This document shows, piece after piece, positions 45,078 to 57,522 of a stretch of DNA of 64,000 nucleotides; within the stretch, counting starts at the first letter, position 1; each line of letters opens with the position of its first letter. A program made the translations under genes and the position numbers. Under the pieces are notes generated by a model. It saw nothing but the letters and a program-made list of their open reading frames with translations. It was not told the DNA's origin and did no database searches. The DNA is from Cryptomeria japonica (taxonomy: Eukaryota > Streptophyta > Pinopsida > Cupressales > Cupressaceae): the NCBI RefSeq assembly GCF_030272615.1, contig NC_081411.1, positions 187,433,449-187,497,448 on the forward strand. The letters are read 5' to 3'.

Positions 45078-48048
45078 TTTTGTGGGTTGTTTATCAATTT
45101 ATATTTTCATTCCTTATTCTTTATACCTTGATCATTTTATATTTTTTTATTGTGTAATCTTTATATCTTGGTAATTTTACTTTTTAAGAATGCATGTGTC
45201 AATTTCTTATAGTGTGATTGATTCTTTTCCTCTTGAATTTGTTGCTTTAGCGAAATTATTATTTGTAAATTTGCAGTTATTTATTGTTTCCTTTGATCCT
45301 TATCTTTCTTTCTTATTGATGGAGATTCTCTTTCTCATGGTCAATTTTGTTAGTGTCTAAGTCTTTTAGTTTATGTGGAATATCAAGCATATTGGCATAA
45401 ACTACCATATCTCATAAGGATCTCTAGATCATATGAGGGAGTAGGTGGTGTAATTAATTTTGTTGTGAGGATGGGTGCTATAATGAGACTAGTATGGGAT
45501 GGTCATAATCCATTCTCCATATGTTTCGTGCATAATATTATTCTAACTATCTTGGAAGTTAAACCCCTTAGACAAACAAGGGAAAGGTACTTGTAAATGT
45601 ATGGAGGGTCCTTAAGACGATCTATCTAAATGGTTATATGTCTATAGGTTGTATAATTATATGGTTAATGTATCTATGTCTCTTTGGTTACATGGTTCTA
45701 ATACTTAGCATCCTTGTAGATTGATTTTATGAACATTGTGATATAAATCTTGTGATGTGGTGCTTGAGATGTGCATTGGTTAAAATATGTATGAACAATG
45801 TGAATTGTCAAATAAACCTTGTCTTAAAAGATTATGTAAGGAAATGTTTTACGTACTTGCAATACATTTGCTTTTGATTTTGTAAATTATGGTATTAAAG
45901 TGATTCTCTTAGGTGTATGGATTTAGTGAAATTAAATAAGTAATAATTAAAAAATTTACTTTAAATATTCTTATATGTTGTGTATCATGTGGATGACATC
46001 TAGTATGAGTACTAAATGAAAGATTTGGTACCTATTAACTTACCTTGGATATTGTTTACCCCTAAATAATTTTGTTCTACTCCCCAAATATTTTATCAAT
46101 TGATCATAGACCTTTTTCCCTTGTAACGACCTTGTTCATGTTACTCTATTTCATTGGATCAATACCTTGACCCAATCTTGTTACTCAACTTGACATTTTC
46201 TCGTATTTATGCACATTTCATTGAGGATATGTTTTCTTATAATTACTTATTTTATAATTGAGCTACCATGCAAGAACATATAGGGACCAATTGTTCCTAC
46301 ATTTGATGCATTTAGTAGGACACTAGAAGCTAGACCCTCGAGGCTATATGTCATGCTACGATAAAATTTCACCCTATCAATGTAATGTTGACAAATATGA
46401 AAGGTTTGACAACACGGTTTGGATTTTACTTACATCTTAGCCTTAACTACTTCTAGGTCCATTTGTTGAGAACATTCATGGTGAAAATTCTTTCATTAAA
46501 ATATCGATGGGAAATTTTCAAGAATTTCAAGTACATGGATAATACTTGAAGCATTATTCTTCTTCATCTTTGGCATATTTGTTCCATACATACTTTTTGT
46601 ACCCTTATTTGTGTGTTGTATAGCCATGGCTATCTATGACTCATGATTTTTTTTTGTCATTTTGTGTGTCTTGTCTTGAGATCTACATCTTGAAGGATTC
46701 TTTTATCCTGGCTATGTTCCATTGGAGCAAAGATCCTCAACCAAGAGCCACTATTAGAGTGTTCTATTTTTTATACTAAGTTTTGCAAGGTTTTAGCCTA
46801 TTTCATCTTCATGGTTTTATAATTCTTCATTTTGTTGCTAAAACCATTGTTTTAATGTACAAGTGTCCTTTGTAATGTTGTTGATTTTCTAATCTTATGT
46901 TGATTGGTTTTCCCTATTACATCATTCAAAGTCTATAGTCTAGTACCTTTATAAGTCATTATTATTGAATACTTTCCTTTCAAAAACAAGACATTTTCTA
47001 TAATCACTTTATTGTATCATTTTGGGGTTATGTTACATCTTATGGCTTCCACATGCATTATATTTGTGAAACCTTGATTACATTTTGCACAACCTTTATA
47101 TCATGTTTTTCATATGAGGTATGAGTACTAAAGTAGTGAGTGTGCAACATTTTGCCATGTATAATCAAGAAAATTGGTTGTACGTGACATCTTTTGTAAT
47201 GTTAAGAGGACCTCTTGCTTAGTTGATGTGTTGCTATTGGTCCATTTGTGTATATGTATGCACTCTATCTATCATAACTTTCTTGTCAACTAGTGATTTC
47301 TTGCCTCCTATTGCATATCATGTTGGTCCTTCACATAGTATTTTGTATATGTGTCCCTTTCCCACTACTACAATGCATGATGGATTTGTATTTTCTAGTA
47401 TCTAATGGTGTTCCATCCAACTTGGTTATATAGTGTATGGTGGTCTTTCTTAGGTTTTGCTCACCATAAACAATGCATGTCGCAATGGGGTTGGCCCATC
47501 ATGTCTTATGCTATTTTCTTCAAAAAGTATTATTGCAATACTCATTTTACTTTATACATTTTGTGATAGGAAGATATCAGCTTGTAAAATGTAATAGTAA
47601 TTCAATACCATATACTTAGGCTCCATCGTGCATATAGCTTGTGCACGTAAATTTCTTGATAGGCACTAGTGGATAGTATTTCTTTATCTTTTATGAAGCT
47701 AACTTCTTTAGGAAGGATTTGAGCTTTGTCAAAGATCCTCCATTATGGAGGAGTTTAAGGATTGCATAGCTCACCTTCATCTCATTGAACTCAGCAAGAT
47801 TATGTTAAGCAATGTGGAACAATTTTCACCTCTTCCTTCCATGCATATTATTGTATCTTGTAGGATTTCCCTCCTGCCTCTCTTCCTAGCTTTAATTTAT
47901 GTGACTACTTACACATCTTTATTTGGTAGAGTAATAACATGGCCCTTTTAGATCATTCATGCTCTCTTCTTGTTATAACATAGTTGCTAAATTAGAGTAA
48001 CATACTCGTGTTTTTTTATTACCATCATAATAACTACAAAGGGGGAAT
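45078..48048. other. Unassigned older DNA with a few stem-loops at its left end
   Basis: No supported gene in 3 kb. Short inverted repeats stand at 45411-45437 (CTCATA/TATGAG enclosing GATCT/AGATC), 45493-45521 (TATGG/CCATA enclosing ATGG/CCAT) and 45565-45582 (CCCTT/AAGGG). Frames such as 45375-45596 and 47745-47951 lack motifs. Before the gypsy insertion the left end was joined to 36633. Confidence 0.4.
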
Positions 48049-48053
48049 TTAAC

Positions 48054-48878
48054 TGATGCAACCATAACCAGTAAAAACACTCAAAAGAGTCAATCGGCTT
48101 ATGCAGGAAGAGAGACACAACGAAAGTAGTAAGAAAACATAACAAATTCACATAAACAGATCAGATTACAGCCTAAGAACTTCCGGAAATCATCCGGCAA
48201 TCTTCACATTATCATCAAAGAACATCTAGTAGTTAACCGATTACATGCAGGCTTCAAGCCAAATACAATCCAACCGGGACTCTAAGAATCATCTGGATCA
48301 CAACATGCAAATCTCAATCCTTATTCTCAGTTCTACTTCCTCTGCCTCCACAAATGATTACATAACATCATATTTATACCCACCGGAACACATCTGTGTC
48401 GACCTCAAAGGATTAAATTCACCAATGCAGGAAAATGAAACGTGTAATTAGGTCGGCCCTAAGATTTAAGAAATCTTTTTGGAAAATAACAACCAAGTGA
48501 TGTAGTTCAGGAGGAAGGTTGGCCACACACCAAAGAACATCGGACAAGACCCAGGATGGATCCACATGCCAAGAATCGCGTCGGAATGAAGGAAAACCAA
48601 CCAGTAAGCACAAGAACTACCCCAGGAAGGAACCTAGAAACAGCCAACCGCAAGCGATGACTAACCGGAGAAGAACCCAAATGAGCTAGAAACCTGGAAT
48701 CAACCACATGATACCCCCAGGAAACTGCAAACAAGATCTGCCACGAAGAACAAGCAACTACCGGTACATACTGATAAGAATACTGAAACTGCACAAAGAA
48801 CTAAACAAGAACAAAACTGAAAGGACATGTTTTGGGTTGATGCAAGATTGCTCATCGACCGAGGATGCTCCTACATCA
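48054..48878 (-). repeat. 3' LTR (825 bp) of the TTAAC gypsy element
   Basis: The plus-strand edges are TGATGCAACC and CTACATCA. It has segments absent from the other LTR, for example near 48172 and 48605-48645. The polypurine tract expected just right of 48878 is poor (complement of CCTAGGTTGTT). Confidence 0.85.
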
Positions 48879-49042
48879 AACAACCTAGGTAGAAAAAGAT
48901 GTTTCATGAGAGGCAACTCATGAACATCTAAAAGGATTCAGAATGAAGATCCCGTGCTCATTTTTTATCCAAATATCTTCTTTATCTACCAATCTCTTCT
49001 CTATCTCTCTCTGTGCTTCAACCGGCTTCTTTAACCTATGAC

Positions 49043-49889
49043 TGTTAGGTCCCAGAGACAACTGAGAAGGGGATGAATCAGTTTTCTAATAAATTCAACC
49101 AAAATTAACTTAACCAAAACTTAATTCTTAATACCGGTAAACCAAACTTTATGTCGGTAGATAGTTTTAACAGTTAATTGCAATTATACCAGTAAAGATT
49201 AATGCATGAACAGAAAGACAACAACATCCACAACACATAACACAAATGTTTGTACATGGAAACCCTGCAAGGGGAAAAACCACGGTGGGAAGCCTTACCC
49301 ACAATCAAATATGTATAGCTATGCTTATTTTCGCATATACCTTATTGCAATCCTTTTCGCATTCACAATCCCTTCTCCTTTCGATCTTACAAATAAGATC
49401 TTACATATATACCATAACCTAAGACCAATTGAATAGGTCGGCTCACTAAAAGATATTACAATGAAATCAATTACAAAGAAATCAATATCCGATGCATGAT
49501 GTCAGCTCAATGCATTTACAAAAATAATAAATCATTTCCATAACATGACGTACTGATCTGGAATAGATAAGTCTGTCGGTGCTTATCCTGGACCTATTTG
49601 TCGGTAACAGCAAATATGCAAACTCAAATAAACAATTAACCAAATCGCCAAAACCAAGTGATCGAATAATGTTTTCGACATAACCAAGTAGTTTCCAAGT
49701 CATTCCAAGTGTCGGTGAACAATATAATATGTCGGTGAACCAAATACCAATGACTTGCATAAGTCTCTGTTTTGCCAGTGAACATAACCAAAATCTCCAA
49801 GTGCTAATAAGTGTTGACAAGTGTTGACAAGCGATAACAAGTGTTGACATCAATGACAAAACCATATTAACATATCCAAAATACCAACA
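49043..49889 (-). repeat. 3' LTR (847 bp) of the nested copia element, internally deleted
   Basis: The edges TGTTAGGTCC and ATACCAACA are followed by ATCTCCCCCTTTGG, the complement of the polypurine tract. Compared with the 5' LTR, about 233 bp is missing after the ACCCACAATCAAAT phrase near 49308. Confidence 0.85.
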
Positions 49890-50170
49890 ATCTCCCCCTT
49901 TGGCATTGATGGCAACACAAGATGGAAAAACCATCAAAGTGCCAAAATAGAAATGCCAAAAACCAAAAATCAACAATCTCCCAAAGAGATGATAACCAGA
50001 AATAAAAAATACATAATATCCCTCCCCAAGGGATAAAGTCTCTCCTCCTAGGAATAATATGTGTTATCCATGTGTTTTTCCATATCAATCTCTCCCCCTT
50101 TGACATCAAATGTCAAAGCAATACAAAACAAAATACAATTAGTTCAAAGAACTTATCACAAAATACCAAT

Positions 50171-52013
50171 TCATTCAATATACCGAATACTCCCCCGAGA
50201 AGTAGCTCTCCTCATCAAAGCCGGAATAAAAAATTTCTCTGTTAATTTTGTCGGTTGATGACAAACATCAATTGTCCAAGTCTCTACCGGTGGGGGTAGG
50301 ACTCCAAGTTGCTCTTTGAGATACTCAAATGTTGCCTTAGGCAAAGGCTTTGTAAAAATATTTGCAATTTGCTCTTTAGTATTCACATAAACCAATTTCA
50401 CTTCTTTTGCTTCAACATTCTCCTTTAGAAAATTGAATTTGATAGAAATGTGTTTAGTCTTAGAGTGAAATATCGGGTTCTTAGATATATCAATTGCTGT
50501 CATATTATCACAGTAGATAGTTATAGGTTCCTTGCATTTTACCTTTATGTCCTTCAACATTTGCTTGATCCATAATACTTGTGTACAGTTGGTTGCTACT
50601 GCAACATATTTTGATTTTGTTGTTGATAGACTTGTACAACTCTGTTACTTGCTCAACCATGAAATTAGTCTGCTGGCAAGAAAAAATGCTCCGCCGGTGG
50701 TGCTTTTTCTGTCATCCACATCTCTTGCCCAAGTAGCATCTGTGTATGCACATAAGTCAAAATTTTCATTTCTAGGATACCATAAACCAAGATTTGTAGT
50801 GCTCTATAGGTACCGAAAAATCCTTTTCATTGCTGATTCATGATTTTCTTTAGGATTACTCTGAAATCTTGAAACAATACATACTGCATTCATAATATCA
50901 AGTCTTGTTTGTGTCAAATACAGTAAACCTCCTATCATAGATTTGTATCTAGTCGGATTAACAGGTGTAGATTCATCCTTCAAAGATAATTTATTAGTTG
51001 TAACCATAGGTGTGCTTACCGGTTTACAGTTTTCCATGTCAAATTTCTTTAGTAATTCCTTCAAGTACTTGGATTGACATAGGAATATACCTTTATCAGT
51101 CTGTGAAATCTGCAATCCTAAAAAGAATTTTATCTCTCCAATCATAGACATTTCAAATTCTTGTTGCATTTTGTTAGAAAAGTCTTTACACAAACCATCT
51201 TCTCCTCCAAAGATTATATCATCAACAAAAACTTCAATAACCAAGATGTCATCATTAGTCACTTTGTAGTATAGATTGTTGTCAGCATTACCTTTAGTGT
51301 ACCAAACTTCAAAAGATATTTGTCCAATCTAGCATACCAAGCTCCAGGAGCTTGTTTCAATCCATATAAAACTTTCCTTAACCTGCAAACCATGTCTTTG
51401 TTATCCATCAAAGAAAATCCATCAAGTTGCTCAATGTAAACTTCTTCTTCAAGATCTCATTCAGGAAAGGAAAAATTAAAACTATTTGATATACTTTATA
51501 GTTCTTGTGTGCTGCAAAAGCCAATAAAAGTCTGATTGCCTCAATTCTAGCTACCGGTGCAAAGGTTTCATTGTAATCAATTCCTTCTTTTTGAGAATAT
51601 CCCTTACACACCAATCTTGCTTTGTTTCTGATTACCATGCCATCTTCATTAAGTTTATTTCTGAAAACCCATTTAGTTCCAATTACATTTTTGTCTTTAG
51701 GCCGGGGAACTAATGACCAAGTGTTATTCCTTTCAATTTGTTCCAATTCATCTTCCATTGCTTTAATCCAATATTTATCTTCACATGCCTCATTAATTGA
51801 TGTAGGTTCAATTTGAGAAATAAGACATACCTCCTCATTTGTCAATCTTCCTCTAGTCATAACTCCTTGAAATTTGTTTCCAATTATCTGATCTTCAAAA
51901 TGATCCAATCTTACATACCGGGGTGTTTTTACTTGTTGTTGTTCTTCAGTGACTGTTGAATCTCCAGATGATGCCGGTGTAACTGGATCACCATTCTGTA
52001 CCAGTGTATTCAC
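50171..52013 (-). pseudogene. pol: Copia reverse transcriptase and RNase H
   Basis: The RT N-terminal half is open at 51408-52013 (WIKAMEDELEQIERNNTW, FAPVARIEAIRLLLAFAAHK) and then shifts frame where YQMDVKSAFLNG is expected, near 51470-51500. The catalytic part is open at 50804-51262 with FVDDIIFGGED (FVDD in place of YVDD) and ends in RNase H. The RNase H C-terminus is open at 50171-50560 (ITIYCDNMTAIDISKN, VNTKEQIANIFTKPLP). It is broken by only a few shifts, so it is better kept than the other copia copies. Confidence 0.85.
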
Positions 52014-52118
52014 AGTAGGTTCATTTGTGATTATCTCTATTGCTGGTTCAGAGTTTGTATACCTTGAATTTTCTCTAAATTGTTCATCGATTTTCGCATT
52101 TGCACTCTCAACAATTTT

Positions 52119-53201
52119 CTACAGTCTCTTGTTAAAACATCTATATACCTTGCTCTTCGATGAATAACCAAGAAATATTTTTTCATCACTTCTAGGATCA
52201 AATTTGCCAATATACTCATCTCTTCTAATATAGCATTTGCTTCTAGATATTCTAAAATATTTAAGAGTAGGGGTATTACCAAACCATAGTTCATGTGGGG
52301 TCTTACCGATTTCTCCTCTAATGTGAACTCTATTGAATGTATAAATAGTTGTATTGATCGCTTCTCTCCAGTATATATGAGGTAGATTTGCTTCTGATAT
52401 CATACTTCTGGCTGCATCCAAGATAGTATTGTTTTTCCTTTCCACAACTCCATTCTGTTGGGGTGTCTGGGGTGCTGGCAACTATCTTTTGATCCCATTC
52501 ACTTCACAGAATGCATTAAATTCTTTAAATGTAAATTCACCTCCTTGATTTGATCTCAAACATTTGATTTTCTCTCCAGTTTCATTTTCTACCACCACCT
52601 TGAATAGTTTGAATTTCCCAAATGCTTCAGATTTTTCTCTGAGAAAAGTAACCCAACACATTCTAGAATAGTCATCAATGATTAGCATAAAATACCTATC
52701 TCCTTGTATACTTCTAGTTCTTGCTGGACCACATAAATCAGTATGAATTAAATCAAGAATATTGTTAGACTTCTCCGGAATACTCTTGAAAGATGCTCTA
52801 ACTTGCTTTCCAAATTGACATTCCTTACGTACCGGATTGTGAGGTTTAACAATCTTAGGTAAATCTCTAACTGCCTTAGTAGTACTGATTTTCACAATGA
52901 AATCAAAAATTACATGACAAAGTCTCTTATGCCATAACCAACTTTCATCAATATGTGCAATCAAACATGCTTTCTCATTATTGTTCAAATGAAATATATT
53001 ACCTCTAGCCTGATTACCGATTGCAATTTCCAAGCCAATTCTGTTTAAGATTTTGCATTTACCATTCTTGAATTGTAACTGAAATCTTTTCTCAACTAAT
53101 TGACCAACACTCAAAAGATTATGCTTCAAACCTTCAACATAGTAAACATTATCAATATTGTGCTTACCATCAAAAGATATGGTGCCTTTTCCTTTGATCA
53201 A
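52119..53201 (-). pseudogene. pol: Copia integrase and pre-integrase
   Basis: The frame 52482-53201 carries the pre-integrase domain (DESWLWHKRLCHVIFDFIVK) and the integrase core start (LIHTDLCGPARTRSIQGD, DDYSRMCWVTF). A stop at 52479-52481 changes the usual RQLPAP to R-stop-LPAP. The frame then continues at 52119-52481 with the catalytic Glu region TPQQNGVVERKN and PHELWFGNTP. One nonsense change is the main damage. Confidence 0.85.
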
Positions 53202-53294
53202 ACAAACTTTGTCATCTCCAAATCTTACTAGACCTTCATTGTATTCCTAAAAGGTTAAGAATTTACTCTTATCACCAGTCATCTGACGTGAGCA

Positions 53295-54398
53295 TCATGA
53301 ATCAATGATCCATTCATCCTTATCTTCAACTTTAGCTGTCAAGGCCTGCTCTACCAGTTGAACAGTGGGTGTCGGTTGATCTTCTGTTATAGCAACAAAA
53401 GCCCATCCATTGTCTGTCGGATCCTCATCAGTAACTCCATCAGCATAATAACAAGATTTGTCTTTATTCTTCTTAAACTTGTATTTCTGATAGTCAGGGT
53501 TAGGCTTATATGTTCTTTTAGCTTCTTCTCTTAATCTTGCATGTCTATTAGGACATCTAGATGACATATGACCAATCTTATTACAGTTAAAACATTTAAA
53601 GGGTGCTTTACCTTCATACTTACTTCTAATTGGACCTTTAGGCATTTTCCTTGCAAATAGTTCTTCAAGTTCTTCAAGTTCTTCATTTTCTCTCCTTCTT
53701 TCTTGAAGTTCTCTTGCATAGAAGGCTTTCCAATCAGATTTATCATGTGATGATGGTGATGCAGTTGATGATGATGCCTTGAAAGCTAGATTTGTTTTGA
53801 TAGTAGTAATAGGACCAAATTCCTCAAGCACAAAAGCTGAAAGTTTTCCAACCAAAGTGTCTCTAGATATTGATGCATTAGGCATTGTTCTTAATTCATT
53901 TATAGTAGTAACTTTCATTTTATATGCCGGTGGAAAAGCTCTTAAAACTTTAGAAACAATCTCATCTTCACTTAAGGTTCCTCCACAATATTGTATACCC
54001 AAAACAATTTCATTTACTCTTTCCATAAAAGCGGAAATTCTTTCTTCTTCTTCCATTTTCAAACTTTCATACCTGACCCAGAAGCATTCAAGTTTTGCAA
54101 TTTTGACTGTGGAATCTTCTTCATTCAATGTTTTCAGTTTGTCCCAAATAGCTTTAGCAATAGATCTATCTGACAATGCGCTCAAAAGTGCTTCTCTTGT
54201 TTTGCAATCATTTTCCTCATCTTTTCCCAAGGTTGGTGGATTAGGCTGACCGGGAGTAGGAGTAGTATAACCAATCTTTGTAACCTCCCATATATCCTTT
54301 CCAATGCAATTCAAGTGTCTCTCCATCCTGATCTTCCATATGTCGTAGTTAGTTCCATAAAGTTTCGGACTGTCCTTCCTAAAATAGTTAGAAGACAT
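53295..54398 (-). pseudogene. gag: Copia Gag-protease fused frame ending at a mutated active site
   Basis: The start MSSNYFRKDSPKLYGTNYDI at 54398 lies 57 bases from the LTR, the usual copia spacing. The 367-codon frame contains Retrotran_gag_2 words (TVKIAKLECFWVRYESLKME), a perfect zinc knuckle CFNCNKIGHMSSRC near 53555-53600, and an acidic linker. It stops exactly in the protease active site: DEWIIDS then TGA where Gly of Asp-Ser-Gly should be (53295-53297). The protease continues in phase beyond the stop (CSRQMTGDKS). Confidence 0.85.
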
Positions 54399-54441
54399 TG
54401 GATCTCCTCAAGCTATTAAACTTCTGCAAAAAAAGGACTAT

Positions 54442-54453
54442 GCTCTGATACCA
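54442..54453 (-). other. Primer binding site (initiator tRNA-Met)
   Basis: The plus strand GCTCTGATACCA is the exact complement of TGGTATCAGAGC, which pairs with the 3' end of plant initiator tRNA-Met. Two bases separate it from the LTR edge at 54456. Confidence 0.9.
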
Positions 54454-54455
54454 AT

Positions 54456-55535
54456 TGTTAGGTCTCAGAGACAACTGAGAGGGGGGGTGAATCAGTTGTC
54501 CAATAAAATCAACCAAAATTAACTTAACCAAAACTTAATGCTTAATACCGATAAACCAAACTTTATGCCGGTAGACAGTTTTAATAGTTAATTGCAATAC
54601 CGATAAATATTAATGCATGAAATAGAAAGACAACAACATCCACAACACATAACACATATGTTTGTACGTGGAAACCCTGCAAGGGGAAAAACCACGGTGG
54701 GAAGCCTTACCCACAATCAAATGATACTACTGCAGATAATATGTGTGTACAATATGGATTCTGCACATGCAGAGAGGCCAGTTGCCTAGAGCTCACAGCT
54801 CAATCACAAAATGAGAGTCAGACTAACTACAATTGGATGGTTAAATCTAATAACAATGTACTGCACAAAATAGCATCTTCATATGCTGGATTCAGTACCG
54901 GTTAAGTTCTGATTGCCTTCACAAAATCCTTCCTTCAACTTTCAAATGATGTTTGTGTGTATAGCTCTACTTATTTTCGCATATACCTTATTGCAATCCT
55001 TTTCGCATTCACAATCCCTTCTCCTTCTGATCTTACAAATAAGATCTTACATATATACCATAACCTAAGACCAATTGAATAGGTCGGCTCACTAAAAGAT
55101 ATTACAATAAAATCAATTACAAACAAATCAATATCCGATGCATGATGTCGGCTCAATGCATTTACAATAATAATAAATCATTTCCATAACATGTCGTGCT
55201 GATCTGGAATAGATAAATCTATCGGTGCTTATCCTGGACCTATTTGCCGATAACAACAAATATGCAAACTCAAATAAACAATTAACCAAATCGCCAAAAC
55301 CAAGTGATCGAACAATGTTTTCGACATAACCAAGTAGTTTCCAAGTCATTCCAAGTGTCGGTGAACAATATAATCTGTCGGTGAACCAAATACCAGTGAC
55401 TTGCATAAGTCTCTGTTTTGTCGGTGAACATAACCAAAATCTCCAAGTGCTAATAAGTGTTGACAAGTGTTGACAAGTGATGACAAGTGTTGACATCAAT
55501 GACAAAACCATATCAACATATCCAAAATACCAACA
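54456..55535 (-). repeat. 5' LTR (1,080 bp) of the nested copia element
   Basis: The edges TGTTAGGTCTC and ATACCAACA are followed by target duplication ATGAC. The G-run and TGAATCAG near 54484, and ACGTGGAAACCC near 54666, are shared with the solo LTR at 6637 and the LTR at 33774. Confidence 0.9.
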
Positions 55536-55710
55536 ATGACTCTCTTTGTTTTTCTTTCTTTGCTTCAAATCTACACATTGCCTTTGTTTCTGCAATTTTT
55601 TATTTGGTTGTGCCACAAGACTTTATCCAATTTGTTACCATCAGCTCCTTGTCACCCGGTTCCATCTGTCCATCAGACTCATCTGTCAGATCCTTCTGCC
55701 AACTCATGTC

Positions 55711-55866
55711 ACCCCCGATATAATCTCTGCAGTTGGTTCTATCAGATCTTTCTTCAAAACCTCTGATATAACCTCTACAACCAGTTATGTCAAACCTTCC
55801 GGTATAACCTCTACCATCGGTTCTTTCAAACCTTCCAGTATAACTTCTGTCACCGGTTTCTTGCAA
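55711..55866 (-). repeat. Four degenerate 36-bp units at the end of the gypsy protease
   Basis: Units start at 55711 (extended to 48 bp), 55759 (35 bp), 55794 (36 bp) and 55830 (36 bp), each with ACC then TATAA and CTCT or TTCT. Translated on the minus strand they give a 12-residue repeat with EVI(P/L)EGL-like cores. The 35-bp unit has lost one base and shifts the frame. Confidence 0.75.
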
Positions 55867-57509
55867 CTTTTCTTAGGACTCAAATTCTTCACCTCCTTCT
55901 CTTTCTCCTTCAAAGAAATCAATGAGAACTTATGCCCATCTTTTTCAATGGTAACTAGGTTTCTTCTATAGTCATAAATAGCTCCTCTATCATACTGCCA
56001 AGGTTTTCCCAACAAGGCATGACAAACATTCATTGACACAATATCACATAAAACTTCATCTCTGAAAGGCCCAATATTGAAACTCACCCAACATTGCTCC
56101 TTTATCTCTACCTTCTAATCATCTTGTAACCAACTTACCTCATAAGGACAAGGATGCTCAAGCCTCTTCAACCCAAGTTTCTCAACCATTTCCTCAGATA
56201 CTAAATTATCAATACTTCCACTATCTACAATGACCTTGCAACACTTACCACTTGATTTGCATACAGTCCAGAAAAGACTCCTCCTCTGAGTAGATCCGGT
56301 ATCCTTTCTTCTGAACATAAGGGATTCTCCTTGCTCTGGTGCACAGTCAGATCCGGTACCATATGGTTCTTCACTTGCCACACAACTTCTTGCCATTCCT
56401 TGCTTACATTCATAGGATCTATGTCTGGTTTCTCCACACTTGAAACATTTGCCAATAAATTCTTTACCAGTATTGTTGCTACCTTTCCTCGGTGTCTTTT
56501 GCTCCGGTTTTTTACTCCACTTAGGTTTTGCCCCCTCTTCTTCAACCAGTTTCTTCATACTATCATTCATCTTGAATTTCTCCTTTCCCTTATTCGGATG
56601 TCTTCTTCTCACCTTCTCCTCAGCCTTCAAAGCAAATTGGTAAGCTTCTTCAACTGTTGAAACCTTCAACATACTCATCTCATCTTGAATGTTAAAAGCA
56701 AGTCCACTGATATACCTCACCACCTTTTTTTTGTCAATCTCTCTATCTCCAGATCTAGTTACCACCTTGTAGAATTCCTCGGTATATTCCTTCACAGTCA
56801 TGTTTCTTTGTTTCAGGTTCTGCAACTTCTTGAACAACTCCAGTTCATAGTCTCCCAATATGAACTTGGCCTTCAACCTTGCAACCATCTGTCTCCACTG
56901 GGTGATCTTCAATTCACCATTCTCCACTTTGTCTTTCTGCAACTCTTTCCACCACAAGGCAGCATGCCCTTTCAACTTGGTCTGTGCCAGTCGGACTCTC
57001 TGCGAGTCCTTGACATCCTCAAACTCAAAGTAGTCCTCCAACTCTTTGATCCAATCGATTAGATCCTCTGGGTTCAGCATTCCGAAAAAGTTAGAAACCT
57101 CAACTTTATGCATTTTACTTGCTTGTGCCACTGCTCTTAGGAATCTTTCCTCTCTCTCATCTTCCGATCCTTCAGCTTCCTCAAGCTCTTCACCGGCTTC
57201 CACATATTCATCATTAGAATCAAGGTTTCTTCGCAAACTAGCCAAAGCACTCTGGATTTCATTCCTCACTTCATTCTTGAAGTCTTCCATCATCTGTTTT
57301 ACCCTCTGGGGGTTTGCTCTCCTCGACGACATCTCTCCTTCCACTCCAGCGAACTGCCTCAACTCAACAATCTGACTATCGGTTTCAATGGCCTCCCCTT
57401 GGCGATCTATTGAACACACACGCATCTTGCCTCCAATCAGCGATCCGTCCACCTCAAGGAATGTCTCAATGTTCGCATACGATTCTTCCACCAGCCGGTC
57501 CATAACCAT
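55785..57509 (-). pseudogene. gag: Ty3/gypsy Gag and retropepsin with one nonsense stop
   Basis: The first ATG is at 57509, inside the primer-site sequence next to the LTR. The frame runs to a TAG at 56115-56117 and continues in the same phase to 55785. An N-terminal acidic region (EEAEGSEDEREER) is followed by the gypsy Gag domain (PF03732 type: LKGHAALWWKELQKD, FKKLQNLKQRNMTVKEYTEE). Next come a zinc knuckle CFKCGETRHRSYEC near 56400-56445 (complete CX2CX4HX4C) and a retropepsin with VIVDSGSIDNL near 56205-56240 and ALLGKPWQYDR past the stop. It ends in peptide repeats and no reverse transcriptase follows. Confidence 0.85.
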
Positions 57510-57520
57510 CTTTGATACCA
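57506..57520 (-). other. Primer binding site of the TTAAC gypsy element
   Basis: The minus strand reads TGGTATCAAAGATGG two bases from the LTR. The first eight bases match the initiator tRNA-Met site and the rest do not. The gag ATG lies inside this sequence. Confidence 0.65.
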
Positions 57521-57522
57521 AT

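Larger units (their letters stand above)
49043..55535 (-). mobile_element. Ty1/copia element nested in the gypsy element, target duplication ATGAC
   Basis: LTRs at 49043-49889 and 54456-55535 are flanked by identical ATGAC (49038-49042 and 55536-55540), which lies within the gypsy interior. Gag, protease, integrase, reverse transcriptase and RNase H are all present on the minus strand with few breaks. The two LTRs differ at about 20 of the first 225 bases compared by eye. Confidence 0.9.

Noticed and set aside
53779-54249. 156-codon plus-strand frame
   Set aside because: Antisense of the copia gag at 53295-54398, whose minus-strand frame has clear Gag motifs.
54442-54453. tRNA-like sequence next to an LTR considered as a tRNA gene
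   Set aside because: Only 12 bases complementary to the tRNA 3' end are present, which is a primer-binding site, not a gene. The same holds for 19099, 33760 and 38310.
56331-57505. Several plus-strand frames (56331-56660, 56685-57062, 57046-57375)
   Set aside because: Antisense of the gypsy gag-protease; no motifs of their own.
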